The notes under the pieces are model-generated. The model did not search any database and was not told the DNA's origin. It saw only the letters and a list, made by a program, of their open reading frames with translations. This document shows, piece by piece, positions 1 through 7,782 of a stretch of DNA of 53,911 bases. Positions within the stretch are counted from its first letter, which is position 1; each line of letters starts with the position of its first letter. The translations under genes were made by a program, and so were the position numbers. The stretch comes from an uncultured Bacteroidia bacterium (GTDB lineage Bacteria; Bacteroidota; Bacteroidia; Bacteroidales; UBA932), in assembly GCA_902784965.1 (NCBI GenBank), contig CACZWU010000011.1, forward strand, positions 1 through 53,911. The letters run 5' to 3'.

Positions 1-1398
1 ACCGACGTGAACGTCGTGATGCCGGCGGTCCGCTACTACGACCGGCATCCCTCCGGCGACCGGCGGGCGAAGGCGTGGTATTATCTGGGGAGGATACAGC
101 AAAATGGGATGGATTATCCGGCTGCGAGCATATCATTGCTGAAGGCGGAAAGATATGCAGAAAATGCGTCTGACAATGATTTTAGATCATTGGTGTACCT
201 TTCAATATCTACAGTTTACGGTCAAACACATCTTCACGAGGAGGCGTTAGATTACGCGGAGCGCGCATACAAACTCTTCCTTCAAGCTTGCGATACCATC
301 AATGCCAATGCTGCATTGTTCACAATGGCACAGGATCTCAACAATGTCGGCAGATATGAGGAGTCTGATTCCTTGTATCGACTTCTGATTGAGAAGAAGG
401 AGGTTCATCCCAATCTGAATAACTCCATGAAATGCGGATATGGACTTCTACTTGTTTCCTATCGTGAAGATTTTGAAAAAGCTGTCTCCATTTTCGAAGA
501 AGTCATTGAATCCGGTGGATCATTGAAACAAATGAATTACTGGGGTGCCTATGCGTATGCACTTGCGCGAACGGGAAACCAGACCAAGTCTGATCAGCTA
601 TTCCGGCAGATTGAAAGCAAGAGTAGGCCCAATACGCTCTCCTATCCTTATTGGAAAAGCAAGGCTGATGCCTATGCAGGCGATTATGCCTCCGCCTACC
701 GCCATCAGAAAAATGCTTCTGAGATTCAAGAATGGAATGTCAAGTCGGTATTGAAACAATCCGTGATCAAAGCCCAGAAAGAATTTCTGGAGGAGATGAA
801 CCTGGAATCCGAACGAACAGCCCGGAGACAGCGGCTCATCGGAGGAATCGCCATTGCTGGATTGATGGTCATCATCTTTCTTTTGGCATTGTTCTTCAAA
901 CACCGTAGCAATAGGTCTGCCCAGGAAAGAGAATCTTTACTTGAAGCTTATGATGCGTTGACGAGTCAGGCGGAAGAGGAGAAGGCAATGGTCCGCAATC
1001 AGTACATCCATTTGTGTCAGTCGTATTTCAGCCATTTCGGTGGAATCAATGAAGTTCTTTACAAGGCGAAGGATACGGACAACAAGTTGTTCAAGGATTT
1101 GAAGCAAGCGCTGCAGGACGTCGGCATGGACAATAAGAATGCAGGTGAATTTGAAAAATTGCTGGATGAATCTTTCGACAATGTGATGACACATTTTAGA
1201 GAAGCATTTCCGAAAAGAAAGCCACGTTTTTATCAGCTCGTTGGTTTTCTTTTTGCAGGTTTCGCTACATCGACCATTTGTATCATCATTCCTGAATACA
1301 AGAAGGAAAACATTCATGTTGAGAGGTTCCGGCTCAAGAAGATGATTCGTGAATCGGACAGTCCGTACAAGGAACAGTTTTTAAATCTTCTTTCGTAA
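1..1398 (+). CDS. TPR-repeat membrane regulator, 5'-truncated by the window edge
   Basis: The frame is open from base 1 and the first Met-like codon (GTG at 7) sits inside an ongoing repeat domain, so the true start is upstream. The visible 465 residues hold TPR-like helical pairs (about 10-260), one transmembrane helix (about 275-297, rich in Ile/Leu/Val), a charged coiled-coil linker and a C-terminal helical block (about 340-463) ending in a pattern seen in Bacteroidota TPR regulators, where a helix-turn-helix-like segment follows the membrane anchor. Such proteins are usually read as membrane-tethered regulators. I see the TPR-TM-C-terminal layout; DNA binding is inference. The gene is followed by a 40-nt palindrome likely to be its terminator. 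Confidence 0.7.
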   Translation, partial: TDVNVVMPAVRYYDRHPSGDRRAKAWYYLGRIQQNGMDYPAASISLLKAERYAENASDNDFRSLVYLSISTVYGQTHLHEEALDYAERAYKLFLQACDTINANAALFTMAQDLNNVGRYEESDSLYRLLIEKKEVHPNLNNSMKCGYGLLLVSYREDFEKAVSIFEEVIESGGSLKQMNYWGAYAYALARTGNQTKSDQLFRQIESKSRPNTLSYPYWKSKADAYAGDYASAYRHQKNASEIQEWNVKSVLKQSVIKAQKEFLEEMNLESERTARRQRLIGGIAIAGLMVIIFLLALFFKHRSNRSAQERESLLEAYDALTSQAEEEKAMVRNQYIHLCQSYFSHFGGINEVLYKAKDTDNKLFKDLKQALQDVGMDNKNAGEFEKLLDESFDNVMTHFREAFPKRKPRFYQLVGFLFAGFATSTICIIIPEYKKENIHVERFRLKKMIRESDSPYKEQFLNLLS

Positions 1399-1599
1399 GT
1401 TGTTTATATACAGCGAGATACATAAGCCTATCGTTTTGTTCTCGGGGGGGGGTATAATGTATTGATAGACAGAGAGTTATAAAATGAAAGGTTTTGAGTC
1501 CTTTCATTGGCGCCAAATCGGCCCCAGAGCGCGCTCTGGGGCCGATTTGGCTTTTTAAAATGAAAGGTTATTCTTCATTGCGCTACGCATTTACGCCCG
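1399..1599. other. Intergenic region with G-tract, repeats and terminator
   Basis: No gene is visible. It holds a run of nine G (1444-1452), a direct repeat of AAAATGAAAGGTT (1481-1493 and 1557-1569), the complement CCTTTCATT (1500-1508) that could pair with either copy, and the long palindrome at 1512-1551. Confidence 0.6.
1512..1555 (+). terminator. Strong intrinsic terminator: perfect 40-nt palindrome followed by T5
   Basis: Bases 1512-1530 and 1533-1551 are exact reverse complements around a GCGC centre, giving an 18-bp GC-rich stem, followed by TTTTT. It lies about 115 bases after the stop of the first gene and could end transcription from either side. Confidence 0.75.
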
Positions 1600-1607
1600 T
1601 AACTTTG
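1577..1607 (+). promoter_or_regulatory. Bacteroidota-type promoter for the gene at 1701
   Basis: A -7 box TAACTTTG at 1600-1607 matches TAnnTTTG, with ATTG at 1577-1580 as a -33 box 19 bases upstream. This predicts a leader of roughly 85 bases, which contains a 17-codon ATG frame (1630-1683) of unknown meaning. Confidence 0.55.
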
Positions 1608-1700
1608 TGGAAGTAAATAACAAACGCATATGAAACAACTTATTTGCTGCAATGCAACGTTTCCGGTGCGAAATGCATCTTAAATACAAACTGCGACAAG

Positions 1701-2285
1701 ATGAAAAGAATCATTTTTATTTCCTTATTTCTTTTTGGTGGCATAACGACTTTACCAGCGCAAGAGAGGCAGTGCAAATGGAATATCGGAACAGAGATTT
1801 CGGCTTCGCTTGTTCCATGCTTCGCCGGAATCGGAAATTCTCACAACCAGCAATTGCAATTTGGTATAACGGCAGGTAGGACAATTGTTCCGTGGTTCTA
1901 TTTGGGTGTGGGCACTGAATATGTTCTTTTTACGAAACAAGCCGACTGTCTTCCTGTCTATTTGAATCCTCGTTTCTATACATCGAGAAATGCCTCGAGT
2001 TTTTTCTTTGATCTTCGCCCTGGTTGTGTGGTCTGGGGTCCAATAAAAAAAATGGATGGAGATCAAATCCGGGCGAAGACAGGTTTGTTTGCCGACAAGT
2101 TGGCAAAGACGGGAATACCGATTCTATCCTATTTGGATGTGTCGTTGGGATGGCAATTCAAGGAACACCTGTCCGTCAGCATCTATGGGAACCGATACAA
2201 GGCAATACAAGAGTCCCGTAAGGAGATTGACGGCGGTGGTGTTAATATGCTTTCCATTGGATTCCGGATAGGATATCAGTGGTAA
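1701..2285 (+). CDS. Exported hypothetical protein, possible small outer-membrane beta-barrel
   Basis: The frame is open from 1644 but the ATG at 1701 starts a textbook signal peptide (MKRIIFISLFLFGGITTLPA, cleavage near residue 20), so that start is preferred; it gives 194 residues. The mature part has alternating aromatic and small residues, Gly-rich turns and a final segment ending in Gly-Tyr-Gln-Trp, which resembles outer-membrane beta-barrels with a C-terminal aromatic. No family is recognised with certainty. It is a single-gene unit with its own promoter (-7 box 1600-1607) and terminator (2298-2325). A barrel fold is inference from composition; substrate and role are unknown. Confidence 0.6.
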   Translation: MKRIIFISLFLFGGITTLPAQERQCKWNIGTEISASLVPCFAGIGNSHNQQLQFGITAGRTIVPWFYLGVGTEYVLFTKQADCLPVYLNPRFYTSRNASSFFFDLRPGCVVWGPIKKMDGDQIRAKTGLFADKLAKTGIPILSYLDVSLGWQFKEHLSVSIYGNRYKAIQESRKEIDGGGVNMLSIGFRIGYQW

Positions 2286-2297
2286 AAACGAATAATT

Positions 2298-2325
2298 AAC
2301 CGGCCCGAAAGGGTCGGTTTTTTTT
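2298..2325 (+). terminator. Intrinsic terminator after the exported protein gene
   Basis: A 9-bp stem (2298-2306 with 2311-2319, one G-T pair) closes a GAAA tetraloop and is followed by a run of eight T that begins in the stem's 3' arm. Confidence 0.85.
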
Positions 2326-2394
2326 ATATAATCCCGACAAATTTGAAAAACGGTTAATCTTTCATCGGAGCTTTTTCTTGTAGGTGGGAGGGTT

Positions 2395-2402
2395 TATCTT
2401 TG
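2395..2402 (+). promoter_or_regulatory. -7 box TATCTTTG
   Basis: It matches TAnnTTTG, lies 22 bases before the ATG at 2425, and has only a weak T-rich match at the -33 position. Confidence 0.5.
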
Positions 2403-2424
2403 TTGCCGATAAAGTGGCGAAACG

Positions 2425-3357
2425 ATGAAAGAGGTGAAAGGTCGTGGGTCGAAGGGCGCGGCATCGGGGCTGGTGGCGCTGGTGTTTCTGGTGCTGGGAT
2501 TTCAGCTGGCGATTTTCGTGGTGAAGGTCGTGGATGGCCCGAGATTCCGGGTCGAGCCCGGAATGACGGTAGACGTCGAGCCCGGAATGACGGTAGACGC
2601 CGGGCCGCGAATGACGGATGGTGCTGGTTTGCCTGAAGCGAGCGAAGCTGCGGGTGGCTTTCGGAGCCGCGAGCATTTTTCTCGCGAGCGGGACGAAAGC
2701 CAGAGCAGCGTAGCGAGCGGGAAGAGACGCCCGACGGCGGTTATCGTGCCGGTGCGGACGTATGAATCCTTTGCCTTCGACCCGAATACGGTGTCCCTGG
2801 ATGACCTCCAGCGACTGGGACTGACCCTGCGGCAAGCCGAGAGCATCGAAAACTACCGCAGCAAAGGCGGCCGCTTCCGGACGAAGACCGACTTCCTGAA
2901 AATGTACGTCGTGTCGGACACCCTCTACGCCCGGCTGGAAGCCTTTATCGAAATCGCCCGGCTCGAACTCAATACCGCCGACAGCACCGCCCTCGTCGAA
3001 CTGCGCGGCATCGGCCCGTATTACGCCCGTAAAATCCTGGAATACCGCGACCGCCTCGGCGGCTTTCAGGAGAAGGAACAACTGCTCGAAATCGAAGGCT
3101 TCGGCCAGGAACGCTACGACGGACTCTGCGACGAAATCGAAGTCGACGCCAGCAAATGCCACTGGCTCGACCTGTGGAACGCATCTGAAAGCTCGCTGGC
3201 CCGCCACCCCTACCTCGGCACCAAAGGCGCCCGCAGCATCGTGCGCTACAAAGCCCTCTACGATTCCACCCGCTGGACCCTCGCCGACCTCGAACACGAA
3301 CGCGTATTGCCCGTCGAAAATATCGAAAAATTGAAAAAATATATCGAAATTCAATAA
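2425..3357 (+). CDS. Membrane-anchored helix-hairpin-helix (ComEA-like) protein with a repeat-derived insert
   Basis: The 310-residue product has an N-terminal hydrophobic segment (about 10-34), a low-complexity linker, then three helix-hairpin-helix modules (about 123-152, 180-213 and 258-276; the middle one carries LNTADSTALVELRGIGPYYA, a classic ComEA HhH). ComEA-type proteins bind double-stranded DNA non-specifically at the outer face of the membrane and are tied to DNA uptake; that role is known for the family and not shown here. The linker (residues 43-66) is made of three 24-nt tandem repeats that resemble the palindromic repeat at 3410-3430. The linker composition differs sharply from the conserved HhH part. 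Confidence 0.8.
   Translation: MKEVKGRGSKGAASGLVALVFLVLGFQLAIFVVKVVDGPRFRVEPGMTVDVEPGMTVDAGPRMTDGAGLPEASEAAGGFRSREHFSRERDESQSSVASGKRRPTAVIVPVRTYESFAFDPNTVSLDDLQRLGLTLRQAESIENYRSKGGRFRTKTDFLKMYVVSDTLYARLEAFIEIARLELNTADSTALVELRGIGPYYARKILEYRDRLGGFQEKEQLLEIEGFGQERYDGLCDEIEVDASKCHWLDLWNASESSLARHPYLGTKGARSIVRYKALYDSTRWTLADLEHERVLPVENIEKLKKYIEIQ
2551..2622 (+). repeat. Three tandem 24-bp units inside the HhH gene
   Basis: Units at 2551-2574 and 2575-2598 are identical; the third (2599-2622) has diverged. They encode VEPGMTVD, VEPGMTVD and AGPRMTDG. Each contains GAGCCCGGAATGACGG, closely matching the 3' half of the palindromes at 3410-3433 and 23741-23765. Confidence 0.85.
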
Positions 3358-3392
3358 TTATTTTTATATTTGCGAAAAATATCGAGAAGCAT

Positions 3393-3400
3393 TACCTTTG
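3393..3400 (+). promoter_or_regulatory. -7 box TACCTTTG for the ABC transporter operon
   Basis: It has TTTG at 3368-3371 as a -33 box, 21 bases upstream. The predicted transcript starts near 3406, so the palindrome at 3410-3430 would form a hairpin at the very 5' end of the mRNA. Confidence 0.6.
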
Positions 3401-3407
3401 TATGTTT

Positions 3408-3436
3408 AGATGCCGGGTCAAGCCCGGCATGACGGT
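3408..3436. repeat. Palindromic GCCGGGTCAAGCCCGGC element in a 5' leader
   Basis: ATGCCGGG (3410-3417) and CCCGGCAT (3423-3430) are inverted around TCAAG and followed by GACGG. The same element lies inside the EamA gene (23741-23765), and half-units form the tandem repeat at 2551-2622. Confidence 0.85.
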
Positions 3437-3459
3437 AAAAGGAAATTATTACATTATAT

Positions 3460-4359
3460 ATGTTAGAGTGTAAAAACATCACGAAGAAGTTCGGGGAGTT
3501 CAAGGCGCTCGACGACGTTTCGGTCGCCATCCCCGAAGGAAAGATCTTCGGCCTGCTCGGCCCGAACGGCGCCGGCAAGACGACCCTGATCCGTATCATC
3601 AACCGGATCACCATCCCCACCGCAGGCGAGGTGATCCTGAATGGGAAACACATCGACGACGAAGACGTCCGCGCCATCGGCTACCTGCCCGAAGAACGCG
3701 GCCTCTTCAAGAAAATGAAGGTCGGCGAACAGTCGCTCTACCTGGCCCGCCTCAAGGGAATGAGCACCGCGGCAGCGACCGCCGAACTCAAGAAATGGTT
3801 CATCCGCTTCGGTATCCAGAGCTGGTGGGACAAGAAAGTCGAGGAACTCTCCAAAGGCATGGCCCAGAAGGTCCAGTTCATCACCACCGTGCTGCACAAA
3901 CCCCAGTTGCTGATCCTCGATGAACCCTTCTCCGGCTTCGACCCGGTCAACGCCCAGATGATCCGCGATGAGATTCTGCGCCTGCGCGACGAAGGAACCA
4001 CCATCATCCTGTCGACCCACAACATGGAATCGGTCGAAGAACTCTGCGACAACATCGCCCTGATCAACAAGTCGCACCTCGTGGTGACCGGCGGTACCGA
4101 TGCCATCCGCCGCGAGTATGGCAACAACCAGGTGGAGGTGCTCTACCGCAGCGGCGAGGCCCTGCCACAGGGAAGGGCCTACGAAATCTTCTCCGACGAA
4201 GAAATCAAGGACGGCCGCCGGGCCGTGCTCAATGTCGCTCCGGACCGCGCCTCGCGCGATGTGCTGGGCGAACTGATCAATCAGGTCGACATCTGCTCGT
4301 ATCGCGAACTGATCCCGCGCATGAACGACATCTTCATCAAACTGGTAACCGGAAAATAG
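3460..4359 (+). CDS. ABC transporter ATP-binding protein (NatA-like)
   Basis: The 299-residue protein has all ATPase motifs of an ABC exporter: Walker A GPNGAGKTT (about 34-42), signature LSKGMAQ (about 130), Walker B LLILDEPF with FSGFD (about 151-162) and switch His in STHN (about 186-189). The C-terminal 80 residues match the DUF4162-type tail of Na+/drug-export ATPases. It hydrolyses ATP at the inner membrane to drive the permease encoded 12 bases downstream. The substrate cannot be read from sequence; NatAB-type sodium or drug efflux is family knowledge only. The leader carries a palindromic repeat hairpin. Confidence 0.93.
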   Translation: MLECKNITKKFGEFKALDDVSVAIPEGKIFGLLGPNGAGKTTLIRIINRITIPTAGEVILNGKHIDDEDVRAIGYLPEERGLFKKMKVGEQSLYLARLKGMSTAAATAELKKWFIRFGIQSWWDKKVEELSKGMAQKVQFITTVLHKPQLLILDEPFSGFDPVNAQMIRDEILRLRDEGTTIILSTHNMESVEELCDNIALINKSHLVVTGGTDAIRREYGNNQVEVLYRSGEALPQGRAYEIFSDEEIKDGRRAVLNVAPDRASRDVLGELINQVDICSYRELIPRMNDIFIKLVTGK

Positions 4360-4371
4360 GAGGGAAGCGCT

Positions 4372-5754
4372 ATGAATTGGAAAAAAGTAGGCATTGTCAT
4401 CAGCCACGAATATACCACCCGCGTCCGCAAGAAATCGTTTATCCTGACGACCTTGCTCACGCCGATCGGCATGGCCCTGCTCATCTGCGTCCCGGCGCTG
4501 ATCATGCTTTTCTCGGGGAATGAAAACCAGAAAGTGAAGGTCATCGACCAGTCGGGCATTGTCGCCCCGTATTTCGAGAACAGTGAGCATACCACCTATG
4601 AGATAGGAGGGCAGGATGAAGATATCGAGGCCCTCAGGGACCGCTTCGACGAACTGGACTACTATGCCCTGGTGGGCATCTCGCCGCTCGATGAAAAAGG
4701 TGAAGTCTCGGTGATTTCGTATTCGAAGGAACCGCTCAACATGGACCTCAAGAATACCATCGCCCGGAACGTCAACAAGGCCGTCGAGACCCGCAAGCTC
4801 GCCCAGTACGACATCGTGGATCTCGACCACATCCTGGCTGACGTGAAGACTGACATCAAGGTCAACTCCATGACGCTCACCAACGACGGTGATGCCAAGG
4901 AAGACAGCGTGGAAATCTATATGGTGCTGTCGTACCTGATGAGCTTCCTCATCTACATGTTCGTGTTCATGTTCGGCACGATGGTGATGCGCAGCGTCAT
5001 CGATGAGAAGAGCAGCCGCGTGGTCGAAGTCATCGTCTCGTCGGTCAAGAGCGTGGAGCTGATGATGGGCAAGATCATCGGCGTGGCGCTGGTGGCCCTC
5101 ACGCAGTTCTTCATCTGGATCGCCCTGACGCTGGTCATCGTGACCGCCGTCAACGCTTTCGCCGGCCAGAAGCTCATGCAGAGCGTGGGCGGCATGGAAC
5201 AAGTGGTGGCCGTTGCCGGCGAAGACGGCAATGTCGGCCCGAACGACATGGCCTCGATCCTCGAGGCGGCCGGCTCCGATCCCGACGCTTCCGGCATGGT
5301 CAAGATCCTGGCGCAGGTCCGCGGCCTGGATTGGGGAACCATCATCGGCTGCTTCCTCATCTATTTCCTGCTGGGCTACCTGCTCTATGCCTCGATGTTC
5401 GCCGCCATCGGCGCGGCCGTCGACAACGAGGCCGACACCAGCCAGCTGCAGCTGCCGGTCACCATCCCGCTGATCATCGGCCTGTTCATCATGCTCCATA
5501 CCTTCGAGCATCCGAGCAGCCCCCTGTCGGTCTGGGCGTCCATCATCCCGTGGACTTCGCCCATGGTGATGCTGGCCCGCATCCCGTTCGGCGTGGTGCC
5601 TTCCTGGCAGCTGATCCTTTCCATCGTCCTGCTGGCACTTACCTTCCTGGCCACGGCCTGGCTGTCGGCCAAGATCTATCGGATCGGTATCCTGACCTAC
5701 GGCAAGAAGTCCACCTTCAAGGATTTGCTCAAGTGGATGAAACTGAAAGACTGA
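4372..5754 (+). CDS. ABC transporter permease, ABC-2/NatB type
   Basis: The 460-residue membrane protein begins with a transmembrane helix (about 20-45), followed by a large extracytoplasmic domain (about 46-180) and five further hydrophobic helices in the C-terminal half (about 183-445), the ABC2_membrane_3 layout. A strong ribosome site (AGGAGGG) precedes the ATG by 8 bases. It forms the membrane channel for the ATPase encoded immediately upstream and is probably the second gene of an operon that continues into the 5'-nucleotidase pair. Residues 270-310 form a soluble, acidic loop. Confidence 0.92.
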   Translation: MNWKKVGIVISHEYTTRVRKKSFILTTLLTPIGMALLICVPALIMLFSGNENQKVKVIDQSGIVAPYFENSEHTTYEIGGQDEDIEALRDRFDELDYYALVGISPLDEKGEVSVISYSKEPLNMDLKNTIARNVNKAVETRKLAQYDIVDLDHILADVKTDIKVNSMTLTNDGDAKEDSVEIYMVLSYLMSFLIYMFVFMFGTMVMRSVIDEKSSRVVEVIVSSVKSVELMMGKIIGVALVALTQFFIWIALTLVIVTAVNAFAGQKLMQSVGGMEQVVAVAGEDGNVGPNDMASILEAAGSDPDASGMVKILAQVRGLDWGTIIGCFLIYFLLGYLLYASMFAAIGAAVDNEADTSQLQLPVTIPLIIGLFIMLHTFEHPSSPLSVWASIIPWTSPMVMLARIPFGVVPSWQLILSIVLLALTFLATAWLSAKIYRIGILTYGKKSTFKDLLKWMKLKD

Positions 5755-5758
5755 TCGT

Positions 5759-6514
5759 ATGAAAAGAACCCTGCTGATGATTGCGCTGCTGCTCGCCCTC
5801 CCGGGTGTGGCAGCGGCGCAGTTTACCTACAAATGGACCCCCGTTCCCATCGACTCCACCTGGGATGCGATGACGGACTTCCGTGCCACGGAGACCATCG
5901 CCAAGTACAGCGCCCAGGTAGCGCCGCTGCAGGAAATCGTGGGCTACACGGAAGAAGAATACAACCGGGAACGCCCGGAAAGCGGCCTGTCGAACTTCGC
6001 TGCCGACGTGGTGCGGGTCGTCGCCGAAAAAAAGACCGGCGAGCACGTGGACGTGGGGCTGATGAATTTCGGCGGCATCCGCACCAGCCTGCCCAAAGGA
6101 GCCGTCCGGGTGTACGACATCTATTCGATCTTTCCCTTCGACAACTATCTGGTGACCTTCGACATCAAGGGCTCCGACCTGCGTCGCTTCCTCAACCAGA
6201 TGATCGCCCGTCGGCGGGTGGAGGCCCTCAGCGGGGTGGAAATGGTGATTACCGGCAAAAAGGCCGACAAGCTTCTGGTGGCCGGCGCACCCATCGACGA
6301 CGAGCGGGTCTACAAGTTTGCCACCATCAATTTCCTGATGGACGGCGGCGATGGCATCGTGCTGTCAGACGTTGCTTTCAACCGCAAGGACACGGATATC
6401 TGGGTCCGCGACGCGATCTGCGAGTACCTGAGGGAAAAGATGGCGCGGGGCGAGATCCTTTCGCTGCACCGCGACGGCCGGGTGCAATATACGGACTGGG
6501 AGGAACGGCGATGA
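5759..6514 (+). CDS. 5'-nucleotidase C-terminal domain protein (exported)
   Basis: The 251-residue product has a clear signal peptide (about 1-20) and then one 5_nucleotid_C domain: the substrate-binding half of UshA-like 5'-nucleotidases, with GLSNFAADVV, NFGGIRTSLPKG and the aromatic SIFPFDN motif that stacks on nucleobases. The catalytic metal-binding half is missing and is encoded by the next gene, which overlaps the stop by ATGA. The two proteins probably assemble in the periplasm to hydrolyse nucleoside phosphates. In canonical UshA the order is catalytic then C-terminal domain in one chain; here the order is reversed and split. Confidence 0.88.
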   Translation: MKRTLLMIALLLALPGVAAAQFTYKWTPVPIDSTWDAMTDFRATETIAKYSAQVAPLQEIVGYTEEEYNRERPESGLSNFAADVVRVVAEKKTGEHVDVGLMNFGGIRTSLPKGAVRVYDIYSIFPFDNYLVTFDIKGSDLRRFLNQMIARRRVEALSGVEMVITGKKADKLLVAGAPIDDERVYKFATINFLMDGGDGIVLSDVAFNRKDTDIWVRDAICEYLREKMARGEILSLHRDGRVQYTDWEERR

Positions 6515-7353
6515 GAAGACATGTTATTCTGGTACTGACGGCCCTTTTATCCGGTGCGCTGGCCCTCCCGGCGCAGGACCTGGTAATCCTGCACACCAAC
6601 GATACCCACAGCCAGATCGAGCCGATCCGCGTGGGGTACAACAAGGGTCTGGGCGGCGTGGAACGCCGTCTGCAATACATCGACCAGGTACGGGAGAAAT
6701 ATGGCAGGAATCGGGTGCTGCTGCTCGATGCCGGCGATTTCAACCAGGGAACGCCCTATTATACGGTGGCCCACGGCGACCTGGAGGTGGAGCTGGTAAA
6801 TCTGATGGACTACGATGTGATGACCCTCGGCAACCACGAGTTCGACAACGGCCAGGAGGATCTTGCCCGCCGGCTCCGGAAATGCCACCACAAGACCGTC
6901 ACCTGCAACTATGACTTTTCGAATACTCCGCTCCGAAACCTGGTCAAGCCGTATGTCATCGTCCGCCGCGGCGGCATGAAGATCGGCATCATCGGGACGA
7001 CCTCCTATCTGGAAGGTGTGGTGCTGAAATCACACCTCGACGGAATGGTGCGGCTCAATGCCATTGAAGAGGTCAACAAGTGGGCGGATTACCTGAAGAA
7101 CAAGAAGCATTGCGACCTGGTGATCCTGCTGTCACACTTCGGCTACAACGGCGGTTCGCTGGAACGGCCTTCCGATATCGTGATGGTGGAGAATTCCCGC
7201 AACCTCGACCTGGTGGTCGGCGGGCACAGCCATACCTATCTCAAAGAAGTGAAAGAAGTCGTGGACCTGGACGGGCGCACGGTGCCCATCTCGCAGTGCG
7301 GCGGGCAGGGGATTGTGGTAGGAACCTGGGAGATCACTCGCGTTCGACCTTGA
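6511..7353 (+). CDS. 5'-nucleotidase/2',3'-cyclic phosphodiesterase-type metallophosphatase
   Basis: The frame is open upstream, but the ATG at 6511 starts a signal peptide (about 1-20) and overlaps the preceding stop (ATGA), so it is taken as the start (280 residues). All five metallophosphatase blocks are visible: HTNDTHS, DAGDFNQG, GNHEFDNG, LLSHFG and GGHSH, giving a dinuclear metal site for phosphate ester hydrolysis. It lacks the C-terminal nucleotide-binding domain, which is the product of the gene just before it. It converges on the DUF4783 gene with a 20-base overlap of coding ends. Confidence 0.9.
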   Translation: MRRHVILVLTALLSGALALPAQDLVILHTNDTHSQIEPIRVGYNKGLGGVERRLQYIDQVREKYGRNRVLLLDAGDFNQGTPYYTVAHGDLEVELVNLMDYDVMTLGNHEFDNGQEDLARRLRKCHHKTVTCNYDFSNTPLRNLVKPYVIVRRGGMKIGIIGTTSYLEGVVLKSHLDGMVRLNAIEEVNKWADYLKNKKHCDLVILLSHFGYNGGSLERPSDIVMVENSRNLDLVVGGHSHTYLKEVKEVVDLDGRTVPISQCGGQGIVVGTWEITRVRP

Positions 7354-7735
7354 GCTGCTCGATGTGGCTTCCCTCCTCGGTGGTTTTGACATAGAGGATC
7401 ACCCGGAAGCGTTCGCCGCCGGCGCTCAGCGAGCCCACGGCGTATTTCATCGGAGCTTTTCCGCTTTTGTGGATGATGGTGAACTTCTTGGGGGTATAGT
7501 TGGCGAAAAAGTTCTTCATGATGAGCTTGGCCTGGTTGCGGGTGCAGTTGTTCACCGCTCCGAGCATATCCAGCTCCAGGTTGTCGGCAAACCAGGCGGA
7601 GAGTTTGTCGTAATCGCCGGCCTGAAGGTATTTGCCGATGGGCGTGAAGACATCCTGTCCGTTCTCCTGGGCCGTAGAGGGGCCGGCAGTCAGAAACACA
7701 AGCAACATGGAAGCGAACCAGATAACTTTCTTCAT
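7334..7735 (-). CDS. DUF4783 domain exported protein
   Basis: The product has 133 residues with a signal peptide (about 1-22), then a compact alpha/beta domain of the DUF4783 family (a SnoaL/NTF2-like fold found in Bacteroidota) with conserved blocks around GDYDKLSAWFADNLELD and MKNFFANYTPKKF. The family has no assigned biochemical function; the NTF2-like fold suggests ligand binding or a scaffold in the periplasm. It is transcribed divergently from rlmH, and its last 20 coding bases overlap the end of the nucleotidase gene on the opposite strand. Confidence 0.85.
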   Translation of the reverse strand: MKKVIWFASMLLVFLTAGPSTAQENGQDVFTPIGKYLQAGDYDKLSAWFADNLELDMLGAVNNCTRNQAKLIMKNFFANYTPKKFTIIHKSGKAPMKYAVGSLSAGGERFRVILYVKTTEEGSHIEQLKVERE

Positions 7736-7782
7736 CCTTCTTTTTTTTCAAACGCAGACGAAAGTATTCAAAAATCACGCCA

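Noticed and set aside
1444-1452. G9 tract as a phase-variation switch
   Set aside because: It lies between genes and not in a promoter spacer or coding region that I can identify; it may only be an unstable or poorly sequenced homopolymer.
1630-1683. 17-codon leader ORF (MKQLICCNATFPVRNAS) before the exported protein
   Set aside because: It has a start in a plausible leader but no conserved feature, so it is noted only within the promoter entry.
3351-3677. Minus-strand frame containing HAGLDPASK upstream of the ABC gene
   Set aside because: The peptide is only the translation of the palindromic repeat, and the remainder is antisense to the ATPase gene.
3463-5511. 682-codon minus-strand open frame across the ABC transporter genes
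   Set aside because: It is a shadow of two well-supported plus-strand genes, with Asp/His-rich low-complexity translation.
5833-7353. Longer 506-codon version of the metallophosphatase
   Set aside because: The first 226 codons are out-of-frame reading of the upstream nucleotidase-domain gene; the ATG at 6511 starts a proper signal peptide.
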